In this document: piece after piece, positions 16,982 through 25,996 of the stretch
Numbering within the stretch: position 1 is the stretch's first letter
Layout: each line of letters begins with the position of its first letter
Source of the DNA: Novosphingobium sp.
GTDB lineage: Bacteria > Pseudomonadota > Alphaproteobacteria > Sphingomonadales > Sphingomonadaceae
NCBI GenBank assembly: GCA_004211435.1
Contig: SECS01000004.1
Span: forward strand, 1 to 64,000
Reading direction: 5' to 3'
Length of the DNA stretch: 64,000 bases
The notes under the pieces: generated by a model
The model's input: only the letters and a program-made list of their open reading frames with translations
Databases searched by the model: none
What the model was told of the DNA's origin: nothing
Made by a program: the position numbers and the translations under genes

Positions 16982-18414
16982 ACCCGGCGCTGCTCGTGGC
17001 CCGCGACGAACTGCGCCTGATGCGGCGCAATCGCGTCGCCGTCATCGCCTTCGCCCTGCTCGTGCTCCTGACCTTGACCGCGGTGGTCACCGCCTGGAGC
17101 CACCGCCAGGGCATCGACGCTCTGCGCACGCGTCACCAGGCCGCGGCCGATCGCGCCTTCGACGCGCAGCCCGATCGTCACCCACACCGCGTCGTCCACT
17201 ACGGCACCTTCATCTTCCGCCCGCTCGGTCTGCTCGCGGCGTTCGATCCGGGGGTGGACGCCTTCACCGGCAATTCCATGTTTCTCGAAGGTCACCGGCA
17301 GAACACCGCCAATTTCGGCGACGTGCGCCAGAGCTCGCTGCTGATCCGCTTCGGCCAGCTCACTCCGGCCTTCGTCCTGCAGGCGGTCGCGCCGCTGCTG
17401 CTCATCTTCCTTGGCTATGGCGCGATCGCGCGCGAGCGCGAAAGGGGTACGCTGCGGCCCCTGATGCTGCAGGGGGCGTCGAGCGGCCAGATCGTTGCCG
17501 GCAAGCTCGTCGCGCTCGGGCTGGTGGCGCTCCTGGCCGGTCTTCCGGCGATGCTCGGCTTCGCGCTGATCGCGGGCCAGCCGGGCGCCCAGTCCGCGCC
17601 GATGGCGCTGATCGCGATCGGCTACGGTGTCTACCTCGCGCTGTGGTCGGCGCTGATCCTGTTCCTGTCGGCGCTGATGCGGCGCAGCCGCGACGCGCTG
17701 ATCGCCTTGCTCGCGCTGTGGGCCGTGCTCGTCGTGCTGCTGCCGCGCGTGGCGCCGGACGTGGCCGGCGCCATGGTGCCGCTGAGCAACCGCCTTCAGA
17801 CCGATATCGCCATCGCGCGCGACCTGCGCGGCCTGGGCGATAGCCACGATCCCGCCGATCCGCACTTCGCGCGGTTCAAGCAGTCGGTGCTCGACCGCTA
17901 CGGCGTCACCCGTGTCGAAGAGCTTCCCGTGAACTACAAGGGCATCCTCGCCGTGGAGGGCGAAAGGCTGACCTCGGACCTGTTCGACCGCTACGCGGCG
18001 CGGAGCTTCGACGCGCAGGTTCGGCAGAACGACGTGGTCCATTCGCTCGGCCTGCTGAGCCCGGCCATCGCGCTGCGTACGCTGTCGATGGCGGCGGCGG
18101 GAACCGACTTTGCGGGCCATCGCCGCTTTCTCGAGCAGGCCGAAGCCTATCGCTTCGATCTGGTCCAGCGCCTCAATCGCCTCCAGGCCAATGCCGTGAG
18201 CTATGCCGACGACACGGCCCGGGATGCCGACGCCGACCGGCGCAAGCGCGTTTCGGAGCAGACCTGGCAGGCCATGCCCGATTTCCGGTTCCGCCAGCCC
18301 GCCGGTTCCACGCTCGCCCTGGCGGCGCTGCCGTGGCTCGGCGTGCTGGCGGCGTGGCTTCTCGTGGCAGCCGCCGCGCTCGTCTTCGCGACGCGCCGTC
18401 TGGGAGGCCGCTGA
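16978..18414 (+). CDS. ABC-2 type permease, DUF3526-like (first)
   Basis: 478 residues. An N-terminal membrane helix (about 22-42) is followed by a ~100-residue extracytoplasmic segment, then a cluster of helices (VAPLLLIFLGYGAIARERERG through ALIALLALWAVLVVLLP), a second soluble region and a final helix near the C-terminus (LPWLGVLAAWLLVAAAALVF). This layout fits ABC-2/DUF3526 permeases related to NosY-type transporters. IARERERGTLRPLMLQ is the typical coupling segment. The gene overlaps both neighbours (4 bases upstream, 1 base downstream), so the three exporter genes form one unit. Substrate unknown. Confidence 0.85.
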   Translation: MNPALLVARDELRLMRRNRVAVIAFALLVLLTLTAVVTAWSHRQGIDALRTRHQAAADRAFDAQPDRHPHRVVHYGTFIFRPLGLLAAFDPGVDAFTGNSMFLEGHRQNTANFGDVRQSSLLIRFGQLTPAFVLQAVAPLLLIFLGYGAIARERERGTLRPLMLQGASSGQIVAGKLVALGLVALLAGLPAMLGFALIAGQPGAQSAPMALIAIGYGVYLALWSALILFLSALMRRSRDALIALLALWAVLVVLLPRVAPDVAGAMVPLSNRLQTDIAIARDLRGLGDSHDPADPHFARFKQSVLDRYGVTRVEELPVNYKGILAVEGERLTSDLFDRYAARSFDAQVRQNDVVHSLGLLSPAIALRTLSMAAAGTDFAGHRRFLEQAEAYRFDLVQRLNRLQANAVSYADDTARDADADRRKRVSEQTWQAMPDFRFRQPAGSTLALAALPWLGVLAAWLLVAAAALVFATRRLGGR

Positions 18415-19664
18415 TGCGCATCTGGATGTACGAAGCGCGGCTGCTGTTCCGCGCCCGGCTCGCGGTCGGCGCCCTGGCATTGCTCGCGGTCCTGAGCCTG
18501 GCCGCGGTCGGCGCAGGGCTGGCCGAAGTGGCGCGCCAGCACGGGGCCATCGCGGCGATCGCCGAACCGCAGAAGCAGGACATCGCCGCGATCGCCGCCT
18601 GGGTGGACAAAGACAAGGATGCCGGCAGCGCTGCCTATTACACGTTCCATCCGACCTGGGACGCGCCGTCGCCGCTCGCTTTCGCCGCGATCGGCATGCG
18701 CGACGTCTCGCCCTACATCCTGCGCGTGCGGGCGTTGGGCCTGGAAGCGCAGATCTACGACGGCGACGTGTTCAATCCCGAACTGGCCTTGCCGGGGAGG
18801 TTCGACTTCTCGTTCCTGCTCGTGTTTCTCGCGCCGCTTTTCGTGATCGCGCTGTTCCACGATCTCATTTCCGGCGAGCGGGAGGCCGGCCGTGCCCGCA
18901 TGCTTTCCGCCCTGCCGGGCGCGCGACGACTCTGGTTCCGGCGCGCGCTGCTGCGCTTCGGCCTGGTCTTCGCGGTGATCATGGCGCCGTTTCTCGTCGC
19001 TGCCATCTGGTCGGCCGTTCCCGTAGGGTCGGTAGCGCTGATCGTGCTGGCCGCCGCCGCCTATCTGCTGTTCTGGATCGCGCTCGCGCTGCTGGTGGGC
19101 CGGCTCGGCGCGAGCTCGACCGCCAATGCCGCGACTCTCGCGGGCGCTTGGCTGGTGCTGACGCTCGTTCTGCCCACTCTCGCACATGTGGCGATCAATC
19201 AGGCCGTGCCGATCGATCAGGGCTCGGAAATCGCGCTGGCGCAGCGCGAGAAGGTCAACGCAGCATGGGAAATCCCGCGCGAGGAAACCATGCGCCAGTT
19301 CTACGCAAGCCATCCGCAGTGGTCCGGCTCTCCACCGCTCGGCCCGGATTTCCACTACAAATGGTACCTGGCCTTCCATCAGGTCGGCGACGAAAGCGTG
19401 GCGCGGCAGGTGCAGGCCTACAAGGCCGGCCTGAAGAAGCGCGATGCCGCGGCGCGGACGGTGGGATGGGCCTTGCCGCCCGTCGGTCTGCAGGCGTTGC
19501 TGACCGGGCTCGCCGGTACCGATCTCGCCGCGCAACTGGCCTACCAGGAGCGCATCCGCGCCTTCCACCGCGACCTGCGCGAGTTCTACTATGGCTACCT
19601 TTTCACCGATCGCCCCTTTGCCAAGGCAGACTTCGCGAAGGCGCCCAGGTTCGAAGGATCGTGA
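18414..19664 (+). CDS. ABC-2 type permease, DUF3526-like (second)
   Basis: 416 residues, paralogous in layout to the preceding permease: an N-terminal helix (about 15-38), a soluble loop, helices around FSFLLVFLAPLFVIALFHD with the coupling segment ISGEREAGRARML, further helices through LAGAWLVLTLVLPTLAHV, then a ~130-residue soluble C-terminal region. Unlike the first permease it lacks a clear last helix. The start codon shares one base with the previous stop (TGATG). The two permeases probably form a heterodimer with the ATPase. 91 bases separate it from the radical SAM gene. Confidence 0.85.
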   Translation: MRIWMYEARLLFRARLAVGALALLAVLSLAAVGAGLAEVARQHGAIAAIAEPQKQDIAAIAAWVDKDKDAGSAAYYTFHPTWDAPSPLAFAAIGMRDVSPYILRVRALGLEAQIYDGDVFNPELALPGRFDFSFLLVFLAPLFVIALFHDLISGEREAGRARMLSALPGARRLWFRRALLRFGLVFAVIMAPFLVAAIWSAVPVGSVALIVLAAAAYLLFWIALALLVGRLGASSTANAATLAGAWLVLTLVLPTLAHVAINQAVPIDQGSEIALAQREKVNAAWEIPREETMRQFYASHPQWSGSPPLGPDFHYKWYLAFHQVGDESVARQVQAYKAGLKKRDAAARTVGWALPPVGLQALLTGLAGTDLAAQLAYQERIRAFHRDLREFYYGYLFTDRPFAKADFAKAPRFEGS

Positions 19665-19755
19665 ATGGCCGGCTCGCCGCCATTGAGCGGTGGACAGGCT
19701 TTCGCGCATGGTCGATCATGTCGGGAGGTATCGATTGATTTTCTGATAGGGGAAC

Positions 19756-21498
19756 ATGGACAAAGTCTTGTCAGCGCCGGCGCTTCGCGAAGGCCTCGAA
19801 GGTTCGCGGGTGGCGGCCGGCTCGCCGCGCCGGAAGGTTCTCTTCGTCGTCGTCACGCATCTGCGCTCGGAAGGCAATGCGGGGAACATCCAGGACTATC
19901 CCTATGGCGTCCTGTCGATCATCAAGCATAATCAGGGGCTTGCTGATTTCGACATCATGGACGTGGCCATCGATCACGATGGCATCGCGCGGCTCGAGGG
20001 CGATCTGCGCGCCAAGCTCGAAGCGTTCCAGCCCGATATCCTCGGGGTATCGGTCATGTTCGACAATGCCTATTTCGCCATCGCGCCGGTCCTGAAGGTC
20101 GCCAAGCAGGTCTCGCCGGACATCCTGACGGTGTGCGGCGGGCCGGCGGTTTCCCCCGTCGCCAAGAAGATCCTGCAGAACCAGCCCGACCTTGACGCGA
20201 TCTGCTTCTCCGAAGGCGAACTGCCGTTCCACGATCTGCTGATGGCCGAGAACCTGCTCCAGGAGGTCGAGGATCACGCCACCTGGGTGTCGCGCAAGGA
20301 TATCGCCAGCCCCAAGGGCCCGCAGAAGAAGCTGCTGACCGACATCAGCGAGGTCATCGACATCGACTATTCGCTGATCGACGTGGCCAGCTACGATCGC
20401 CGGGTGTCGTTCAATCCGCTCGACGACCGCTATCTCGACAGTCTGCGCGCGTTTCCGATCGTCACCTCGCGCGGTTGCCCGTTCAAGTGCTCGTTCTGCT
20501 GGCATTCGGGTGAAAACGACAAGTCGATGCGCTATTCGGGCGTCGACGAACTGATCGCCCATGTCGAGAACATCGTGGCGCGCTATGGCGCCAACTGCCT
20601 GATCTTCTACGACGACATGCTGCTGCTGGCGCGCGATCGCGCCAAGGAAATCTTCCGCCGGCTCGCGCCCTTCAACCTTCGCATCGAATTGCCGAACGGC
20701 CTTTCGCCCACCTACATGGACGAGGAGCTGATCGAGCTGATGTACAAGGCCGGGGTCCGATCGGTCCGCATCGCGGTGGAATCGGGCGACGAATGGGTCA
20801 TTCGCAACCTCGTCAACAAGCCGATGAAGATCGCCCATGTCCAGCCCGTCGTCGATGCCCTGCGCAGGCACAACATCTGGATCGTGGCCTTCATCGTGGT
20901 CGGCCTGCCCGGCGAGACCGACCAGCATCGCCAGACAACGCGCGACAAGATCCTCGAATGGGGCATCGACCTCTGCAGCATATCGGTGGCTAGTCCGATC
21001 AAGGGCTCGCTGCTCTATGAGCAGTGCCTCGAGGAAGGCTATATCGACCCCAACGCGGAATTCCTCGTGTCCGGCTTCCTCTATGGCGAGAACGTCATCA
21101 ACACGAAGGAGTTCTCTGCCGAATACATCTCCGATGCGGCCTATGTGATGAATCTCGACGTCAATTTCGTCAATTCATACCGCTTGCAGAACGGCGACTA
21201 CGCCGCGGCCGATTCCTACTTCGAATATGTCACGCGAACCTATCAGAACCACGCCTTCGGCCACTATTGCCTGGCGCTGACCAAGGGCCAGCTGAACCAG
21301 CCCGAAGCCGCCGCGCGCCATTGGGCGGAAGCGGTGCGCATCGGCCGGGCCGACCCGCTCTGGGCCGGCTATTTCGACCGCTTCGGCATCACGCTGGGCC
21401 AGGACTACGACGAGTTCGTCGCCCTGACCCTGATGCGCGGCCATGGCGCAACGCAACTGAGCTATGTCGGAAGCACGGGAACCCTGATGAGCGCTTGA
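19756..21498 (+). CDS. Cobalamin-binding-type radical SAM protein with TPR-like tail
   Basis: 580 residues. An N-terminal Rossmann-like B12-binding domain (about 27-160, with PDILGVSVMF and TVCGGPAVSP) lacks the DxHxxG cobalamin-ligand motif, as in many of this class. The radical SAM core has CPFKCSFC with cluster cysteines C241, C245 and C248. The C-terminal ~110 residues (GDYAAADSYFEYVTRTYQ, LNQPEAAARHWAEAV) look like TPR helices. Such enzymes often methylate unactivated carbons or form rings; the substrate here is unknown. It lies 91 bases after the exporter operon, on the same strand, preceded by AGGGG. No precursor-peptide gene is seen beside it. Confidence 0.88.
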   Translation: MDKVLSAPALREGLEGSRVAAGSPRRKVLFVVVTHLRSEGNAGNIQDYPYGVLSIIKHNQGLADFDIMDVAIDHDGIARLEGDLRAKLEAFQPDILGVSVMFDNAYFAIAPVLKVAKQVSPDILTVCGGPAVSPVAKKILQNQPDLDAICFSEGELPFHDLLMAENLLQEVEDHATWVSRKDIASPKGPQKKLLTDISEVIDIDYSLIDVASYDRRVSFNPLDDRYLDSLRAFPIVTSRGCPFKCSFCWHSGENDKSMRYSGVDELIAHVENIVARYGANCLIFYDDMLLLARDRAKEIFRRLAPFNLRIELPNGLSPTYMDEELIELMYKAGVRSVRIAVESGDEWVIRNLVNKPMKIAHVQPVVDALRRHNIWIVAFIVVGLPGETDQHRQTTRDKILEWGIDLCSISVASPIKGSLLYEQCLEEGYIDPNAEFLVSGFLYGENVINTKEFSAEYISDAAYVMNLDVNFVNSYRLQNGDYAAADSYFEYVTRTYQNHAFGHYCLALTKGQLNQPEAAARHWAEAVRIGRADPLWAGYFDRFGITLGQDYDEFVALTLMRGHGATQLSYVGSTGTLMSA

Positions 21499-21560
21499 GA
21501 ACGGGCAGGACGAGTATCGACCCAGGTCGCCGCGCCGAAGATCGTCGCAGCGGCTAGTCC

Positions 21561-21716
21561 TCAGACGTCCTTCCTGGCCTTGTGTTCGCTCAGAAGGCGG
21601 TCGAGCTCTGCTATGCGTATGCGTTCGGGGGTGTCCTTGGCGAGCCCCTTGAGCCGGCAGGCCGCCCATAGGCTCCTGCGTTCGGATTCGAGTGCTTTCA
21701 AATAGAGATCGGCCAT
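21561..21716 (-). CDS. Small helical protein, 51 residues
   Basis: A 51-residue open frame beginning MADLYLKALESERR and ending EHKARKDV. It is rich in charged and Leu residues, predicted mostly helical, with no signal or membrane segment. An AAGGA site lies about 7 bases before the ATG. It lies 36 bases downstream of rsgA on the same strand, so it may be the second gene of that operon, and it converges with the radical SAM gene. I do not recognise the family. Confidence 0.6.
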   Translation of the reverse strand: MADLYLKALESERRSLWAACRLKGLAKDTPERIRIAELDRLLSEHKARKDV

Positions 21717-21752
21717 TTGCTTTCCTTGATGTCGGGTGGTGTCGCCAGGGCG

Positions 21753-22814
21753 CTATCGACGCGGTCCCTTGCCAGGTTTCTTCGCATGAGACTGCGCCCG
21801 TCTTTCGGCAGCATCGGCGCGATCTCGCCGCGTTGTGCTTCGCCCGGAATTCGCGGTGTCTTCCGATGCCAGCTTGCACCAACGATCGAAGCGATCGCGA
21901 TCGATCTGCCCGGTTGCCAAAGCGGGCCGCACGCTGCAGCCGGGCTCGGCTTCGTGAGAACAGTTCGAAAAGCGGCACTGCCGGGTAATGGCGACGATAT
22001 CGTCGAAGACCTCGGCCAGGCCCGCGGCCGTATCCGCCAGTTGCAGTTCTCGCATTCCCGGAGTGTCGAGCAGCCATCCGCCCCGCTCCAGGCGATGCAT
22101 CTCTCGTACGGTCGTCGTATGGCGACCTTTGCCGTCCTCCTCGCGGACCGCTTGCGTTGCGATGTTGTCGGAGCCGCGCAGCGTGTTGACCAAGGTCGAT
22201 TTGCCGACGCCGGATGAGCCCACCAAGGCGACGGTCTGGCCTTCACCGCACCAATCGGCAAGCCTCGCGACGCTGGCAGCATCGCGCGCGTTTACGGTTT
22301 CCACGGCAAGGTCCGGTCGAAAGCGCCGTACCTCTTCGGCAAACCGCTCGGGCTCGTCGGCCAAGTCCATCTTGGTGAGGACGACGACCGCAGGCACTTG
22401 CACCTCCTGCGCGAGGACGAGATAGCGCTCGATCCGCGCGATGTTGAAGTCCTGGTTGCAGCTTGCGACGATGAACACGGTATCCACGTTCGCGGCGATC
22501 ACTTGCAGCTTCTGGCGGCCTCCCGCGGCGATGCGCTTGAACAGACTGGCCCGGCGCAGGAGCCGCACCGGCTGGAGGTTTTCGCGGTGGAGCAGCAACC
22601 AGTCGCCCGTGGCGGGGCGATGTTCTTCCGCATCGGCCCCGGGGATGCGTGGTTCGATGAGTGCTTCCATCCCCGCGCCCGCTACCGCGATCTTCCCGCG
22701 ATGAACCGCCATGACGCGAACGGGCAGGCAGTCTGTTTCCTCCTCGCTGGAGATCTGTGCGCTGAAGAAGGGTTTCCAGCCCAGTTCAGCCAGTCGGGGA
22801 TCGAATAAGGCCAT
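21753..22814 (-). CDS. rsgA: Small-ribosomal-subunit GTPase RsgA
   Basis: 353 residues. RsgA (YjeQ) is a circularly permuted GTPase that tests 30S subunit maturation. Order seen: N-terminal OB-like domain, G4 motif TKMD (147-150), then P-loop GSSGVGKS (199-206), the switch region GRHTTT and G3 DTPGMREL, and a zinc site with C280, C285, H287 and C293. The C-terminus is a basic tail. The ATG at 22814 has no strong ribosome site; the frame stays open upstream, but the family pattern begins near LGWKPFFSAQ, so this start is the most sensible. It is not part of the ribosomal supercluster. Confidence 0.92.
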   Translation of the reverse strand: MALFDPRLAELGWKPFFSAQISSEEETDCLPVRVMAVHRGKIAVAGAGMEALIEPRIPGADAEEHRPATGDWLLLHRENLQPVRLLRRASLFKRIAAGGRQKLQVIAANVDTVFIVASCNQDFNIARIERYLVLAQEVQVPAVVVLTKMDLADEPERFAEEVRRFRPDLAVETVNARDAASVARLADWCGEGQTVALVGSSGVGKSTLVNTLRGSDNIATQAVREEDGKGRHTTTVREMHRLERGGWLLDTPGMRELQLADTAAGLAEVFDDIVAITRQCRFSNCSHEAEPGCSVRPALATGQIDRDRFDRWCKLASEDTANSGRSTTRRDRADAAERRAQSHAKKPGKGPRR

Positions 22815-23005
22815 GAGCTTTGGTTGTGGGCTTTCGCGAGCAGGGGTGCCTTGACTGCCGAACGGTGCGGGATCGATCGATGGGTCGCAGCGGGAGAAGA
22901 GCGCATTGTAAATACGAGCGCTCGGTCTCTCGATAAGAGCCCGTACAGAGCAAATGCCCGCTTGCCTATGGCGCTGATCACCATTCCGGGTGCGCAGGCG
23001 CGACT

Positions 23006-23046
23006 GGACTTCATCTGGCTCGAAGGAACCGAGCCGGATGAAGTCC
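23006..23046. repeat. Long inverted repeat downstream of haem peroxidase
   Basis: 17-bp arms with one wobble mismatch: GGACTTCATCTGGCTCG (23006-23022) and CGAGCCGGATGAAGTCC (23030-23046), with a 7-base loop. It starts 13 bases after the peroxidase stop codon on the minus strand. No U-tract follows, so it may stabilise the mRNA end, terminate weakly, or be a repeat element. Confidence 0.75.
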
Positions 23047-23059
23047 GTCATGTCGTCGC

Positions 23060-24547
23060 TCAGGCGACGCCGGCAAATCGCAGCAGGTCGATTATCAGGA
23101 AGTCGTCGCCGGTCCGTCCTGCATCGATCGTCGGCAGTGACGGCTGCCATTCGGGATCCTGGGACAGATACGACGTGCCATCGCCCTGCATCAGGCCAAT
23201 GAACACCTCTGCGATGATCCTGCCGCCGACCGGGCCGAGCGTCTTTCCTTCGGCCAGCACTGCCGCCTCCCGCAGGATGTAGAACCAAAGCGGGGTTCGG
23301 TCATCGAGACCATAGGGTTTCAGGTCGGCCAAGTCCCCCTTGGATAGGATCGGCAGTTCCATCGCCTTCGCCACGCGCTGACCCGAGGGCAAGGAGAAGG
23401 TGAGGTGGCGCAGCAGGTTGCGCTGGGCGAGCGAAGCCGGGTTGGATTTCGCCGCCGCGTTCGGCACCACCGATCCGGGCAGCCGGAACATGGCCGTCGA
23501 CAGGATGCTGTCTATCGCCTTGTTGGGTCGAACGTTGCCGTCGCCGAAGTCGAAGAACGTCGGCCAGTCGATGAAGCGTCGCGGTGCGCGGTGACCGCCG
23601 GACAGATCGTCCGGATCGTTCGGGTTCGACGGGGTGGGCGTGAAGATCATCCCGAAAAACGGTTGTCCGCCAGGATTGCCCGTGAAATTGGCGCGATAGG
23701 AAGGGCGCACCTGGCTGTGGCCGAAGCGGTAGGCCGCGACCGAGAATTCCACCGGGACGAACGGCTCGTTGTGCCACTTGTAATGCTTGCGGCCGTTGGC
23801 GAGAATGTCTTCGACGACCGCGGCGCCGCAGGTCTTCTTCAGGAATTCGTGGATCACGATCCATTGGTAGTGCCAGCGCACCAGGCGTTGCGCCTCGTTG
23901 AAGATCTCGTCGGGGTTGGTCAGTTTGACCTTCGTCTTGACGTGATCGATCGCCGCATTGTGAAACTTGAGGAAGGCCACCTGGAGCTGCGAGATGATCA
24001 GGTTCTCGTCATCGCGCGGATCGCCGATGAGGGCGACGTTCTGGCTGTTGCGCGGCACGTCGAACTTGCCCGGCGTACCGGTTTCCTCGAGCAGGAACTT
24101 GATCCCTTTCCCGGCACCCTGATCGTACAGATGCGGACTGCCGCCGGGGCCGGAGCCGTACACGTTGTCGAGCGCGAGCGACGGCGTGCGGAAGTTGGAG
24201 ATGTGCTCGGGATCCGCCTGTCGCTCGAGGCTGGAGGTCGGGTCGAACGTCATGTCGTGATCGAGGAACTGCCCCAGAAAGGTAAAGCCGGCAGTGAGCT
24301 GCGGGTTGTTCGGATTCTTGGCCGACAGGGCCGGCTCGGTGATCAGTTTGATAGGGCCTTCGGACAGTTTGTCCTTGGCATCCATGATCCCGCCGGGCTT
24401 GCCGATGTCGATCAGGGCTTCGCGAATTTCGGGTGTGTCCGATGAAAATGCAGGCAGCTGCGGGAAGAGTCTCCCGAATCTTCCGGAATCGAAATACTTT
24501 GATTTTGGCGGAACTATATCGTGCGGATAAATACCGTGACGAGCCAT
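23060..24547 (-). CDS. Animal-type haem peroxidase (peroxidase-cyclooxygenase superfamily)
   Basis: 495 residues. The fold resembles myeloperoxidase and bacterial peroxicins. Catalytic landmarks are all present: LGQFLDHDMTF with D96, distal H97 and Ca-binding D98; GDPRDDEN with R178 and E181; and YRFGHSQVRPSY with proximal H277. D96 and E181 match the residues that covalently anchor haem in the mammalian enzymes. It should oxidise halides or phenols with peroxide. No signal peptide is seen, so it is cytosolic or leaves by another route. GGAGG precedes the ATG. It is followed by a long inverted repeat and then rsgA. Horizontal gain is possible but not shown. Confidence 0.9.
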   Translation of the reverse strand: MARHGIYPHDIVPPKSKYFDSGRFGRLFPQLPAFSSDTPEIREALIDIGKPGGIMDAKDKLSEGPIKLITEPALSAKNPNNPQLTAGFTFLGQFLDHDMTFDPTSSLERQADPEHISNFRTPSLALDNVYGSGPGGSPHLYDQGAGKGIKFLLEETGTPGKFDVPRNSQNVALIGDPRDDENLIISQLQVAFLKFHNAAIDHVKTKVKLTNPDEIFNEAQRLVRWHYQWIVIHEFLKKTCGAAVVEDILANGRKHYKWHNEPFVPVEFSVAAYRFGHSQVRPSYRANFTGNPGGQPFFGMIFTPTPSNPNDPDDLSGGHRAPRRFIDWPTFFDFGDGNVRPNKAIDSILSTAMFRLPGSVVPNAAAKSNPASLAQRNLLRHLTFSLPSGQRVAKAMELPILSKGDLADLKPYGLDDRTPLWFYILREAAVLAEGKTLGPVGGRIIAEVFIGLMQGDGTSYLSQDPEWQPSLPTIDAGRTGDDFLIIDLLRFAGVA

Positions 24548-24834
24548 CTCATCCTCCTGTCAATCGATTGTTATTTTTTTGGGGATGCGACCGAGGAGTG
24601 GAGTGCGACATCGTCATTGCAAGAAGGCGTAAGTTTCGAGTTAACTTATGATTAGCCGTCCTATACGCGGCAAGTCGTGGTTTTGCGGGGATGAAATCAT
24701 GTGTTGCCAGTCGTGACGTCGATCCGATTTGATGCGGGCGTTGTCGGCTGGAAGGTTCACCGACGAGTGAAATCGGGTTGGATCGGTTTGGATCCCAGCC
24801 ACCCCTGAAGGGTTGAGGCACTGAAGGAGTAGCC

Positions 24835-25170
24835 ATGCCACACGCCAGCAATGTCGTTTACTGCGACGGCCCGGACTGTCCGCACGCATTCGACATGATC
24901 GCTCTTCAGCCACGAAACGGCGCGCTTGACGCGCTGTGCCCTCGGTGTCGAGGCCATGGCAGCTGGAACGCCCAGATCGATCTCGTGACGTTCCGCTGCC
25001 GTCGCGCGATCTGCGATCGTTGCAACGGCGCAGGCTGGCTTGAGACCGGAGATGATCCCGTGGCGATTCCCGACATAGAGTTGGGACCCGGCGGTGAGCC
25101 GCGTTGGACCTTGCGTTACCTTCGCAAGGAGGATGCGGACGACATCGATCCGGGTCCCCTGTCGGGATGA
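24835..25170 (+). CDS. Small zinc-finger-like protein, DnaJ-type CxxCxGxG repeats
   Basis: 111 residues. Seven cysteines: C10, C15, C35, C38, C55, C60 and C63. CPRCRGHG (35-42) and CDRCNGAG (60-67) match the CxxCxGxG motif that binds zinc in DnaJ and in several small metal-binding proteins. The N-terminal YCDGPDC could form part of a further site. The rest is acidic and Pro-rich. GAAGGAG lies before the ATG. It stands alone between the divergent peroxidase gene and a convergent SDR. Role unknown; redox or chaperone function would be a guess. Confidence 0.7.
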   Translation: MPHASNVVYCDGPDCPHAFDMIALQPRNGALDALCPRCRGHGSWNAQIDLVTFRCRRAICDRCNGAGWLETGDDPVAIPDIELGPGGEPRWTLRYLRKEDADDIDPGPLSG

Positions 25171-25216
25171 GGCGGCACGGGCGGGTCAGGCTGATCGACA
25201 ATTGGGATGATAGCGA

Positions 25217-25996
25217 TCAGGCTGTCGGCACCGTGCCACCATCGATGACATATTCTGTGCCGGTGATCGTTCCTGCCCGGTCCGACGCGAGGAAGGCGAT
25301 CAGGCTGGCGACCTCGTCCGGCGTGGAAGGCCGGCCGATCGGGATGCCACCCAGAGAGGCCATGATCATGCGCTTGCCTTCTGCGACATCGGCGCCGTGT
25401 TCCGCCGCCAGGCGCACCGCGAGGTCGACGGACGCCTCGGTCTCGATCCAGCCAGGTGACACGCGCACGACGCGAACGCCTTGGGGCGAGACCTCTTTCG
25501 AGAGGCTCTTGCTGTAGGTCGAGAGCGCGGCCTTGGCAGCCGCGTAAGCCGTGGTCGCCTCGGGAAGAGGCAGCGCGCGCTGGATGGACGTGACGTGGAT
25601 CACGACGCCGCGGCCGCGCGCCGTCATATCGGGCACCAGTTCGCGATCAAGCCGTACCGCAGGCATGAGGTTGAGGTCGAGTTCCCGATTCCATTCCGCA
25701 TCTCCAAGCGCCGCGAAGCCGCCGGCCGGCGCCGACGAGCCGCCCAGCATGTGGACGATGATGTCCACGCCGCCCAGGCGTTCCCGCACGGCTTTGGCGA
25801 GGACTGCGCAGTCCTCGGGACGCGTGAGATCGGCTGCGACGAACTCGAACGCGCTCGGTGTGGGAGGCGGCGTGCGGGCGGTCGTCAGCACGTGGGCGCC
25901 CAGTTCCTGGAACAGCGCCACGGTGGCGGCTCCTGCGCCGCGGGTGCCCGAGGTGATCAGGGCGCGCCTGCCTTCGAGGCTGATGAATGGCTTCAT
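25217..25996 (-). CDS. SDR-family oxidoreductase
   Basis: 259 residues. Cofactor motif SGTRGAGAA near residues 16-24 (the usual TGG is here TSG), an AADL segment for the adenine ring, catalytic Ser in HVTSIQ and Tyr/Lys in [11 protein letters not shown], and a C-terminal [12 protein letters not shown] typical of classical SDRs. GGAGG lies 7 bases before the ATG. The start overlaps the upstream NTF2-like gene by 4 bases, so they form a two-gene operon. It is divergent from, and probably controlled by, the LysR-type regulator. Substrate unknown. Confidence 0.88.
   Translation of the reverse strand: MKPFISLEGRRALITSGTRGAGAATVALFQELGAHVLTTARTPPPTPSAFEFVAADLTRPEDCAVLAKAVRERLGGVDIIVHMLGGSSAPAGGFAALGDAEWNRELDLNLMPAVRLDRELVPDMTARGRGVVIHVTSIQRALPLPEATTAYAAAKAALSTYSKSLSKEVSPQGVRVVRVSPGWIETEASVDLAVRLAAEHGADVAEGKRMIMASLGGIPIGRPSTPDEVASLIAFLASDRAGTITGTEYVIDGGTVPTA

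Noticed and set aside
19665-19755. Possible precursor-peptide gene before the radical SAM gene
   Set aside because: The only open frame here runs on into the radical SAM gene in another frame and has no leader/core layout; so a RiPP assignment is not supported.
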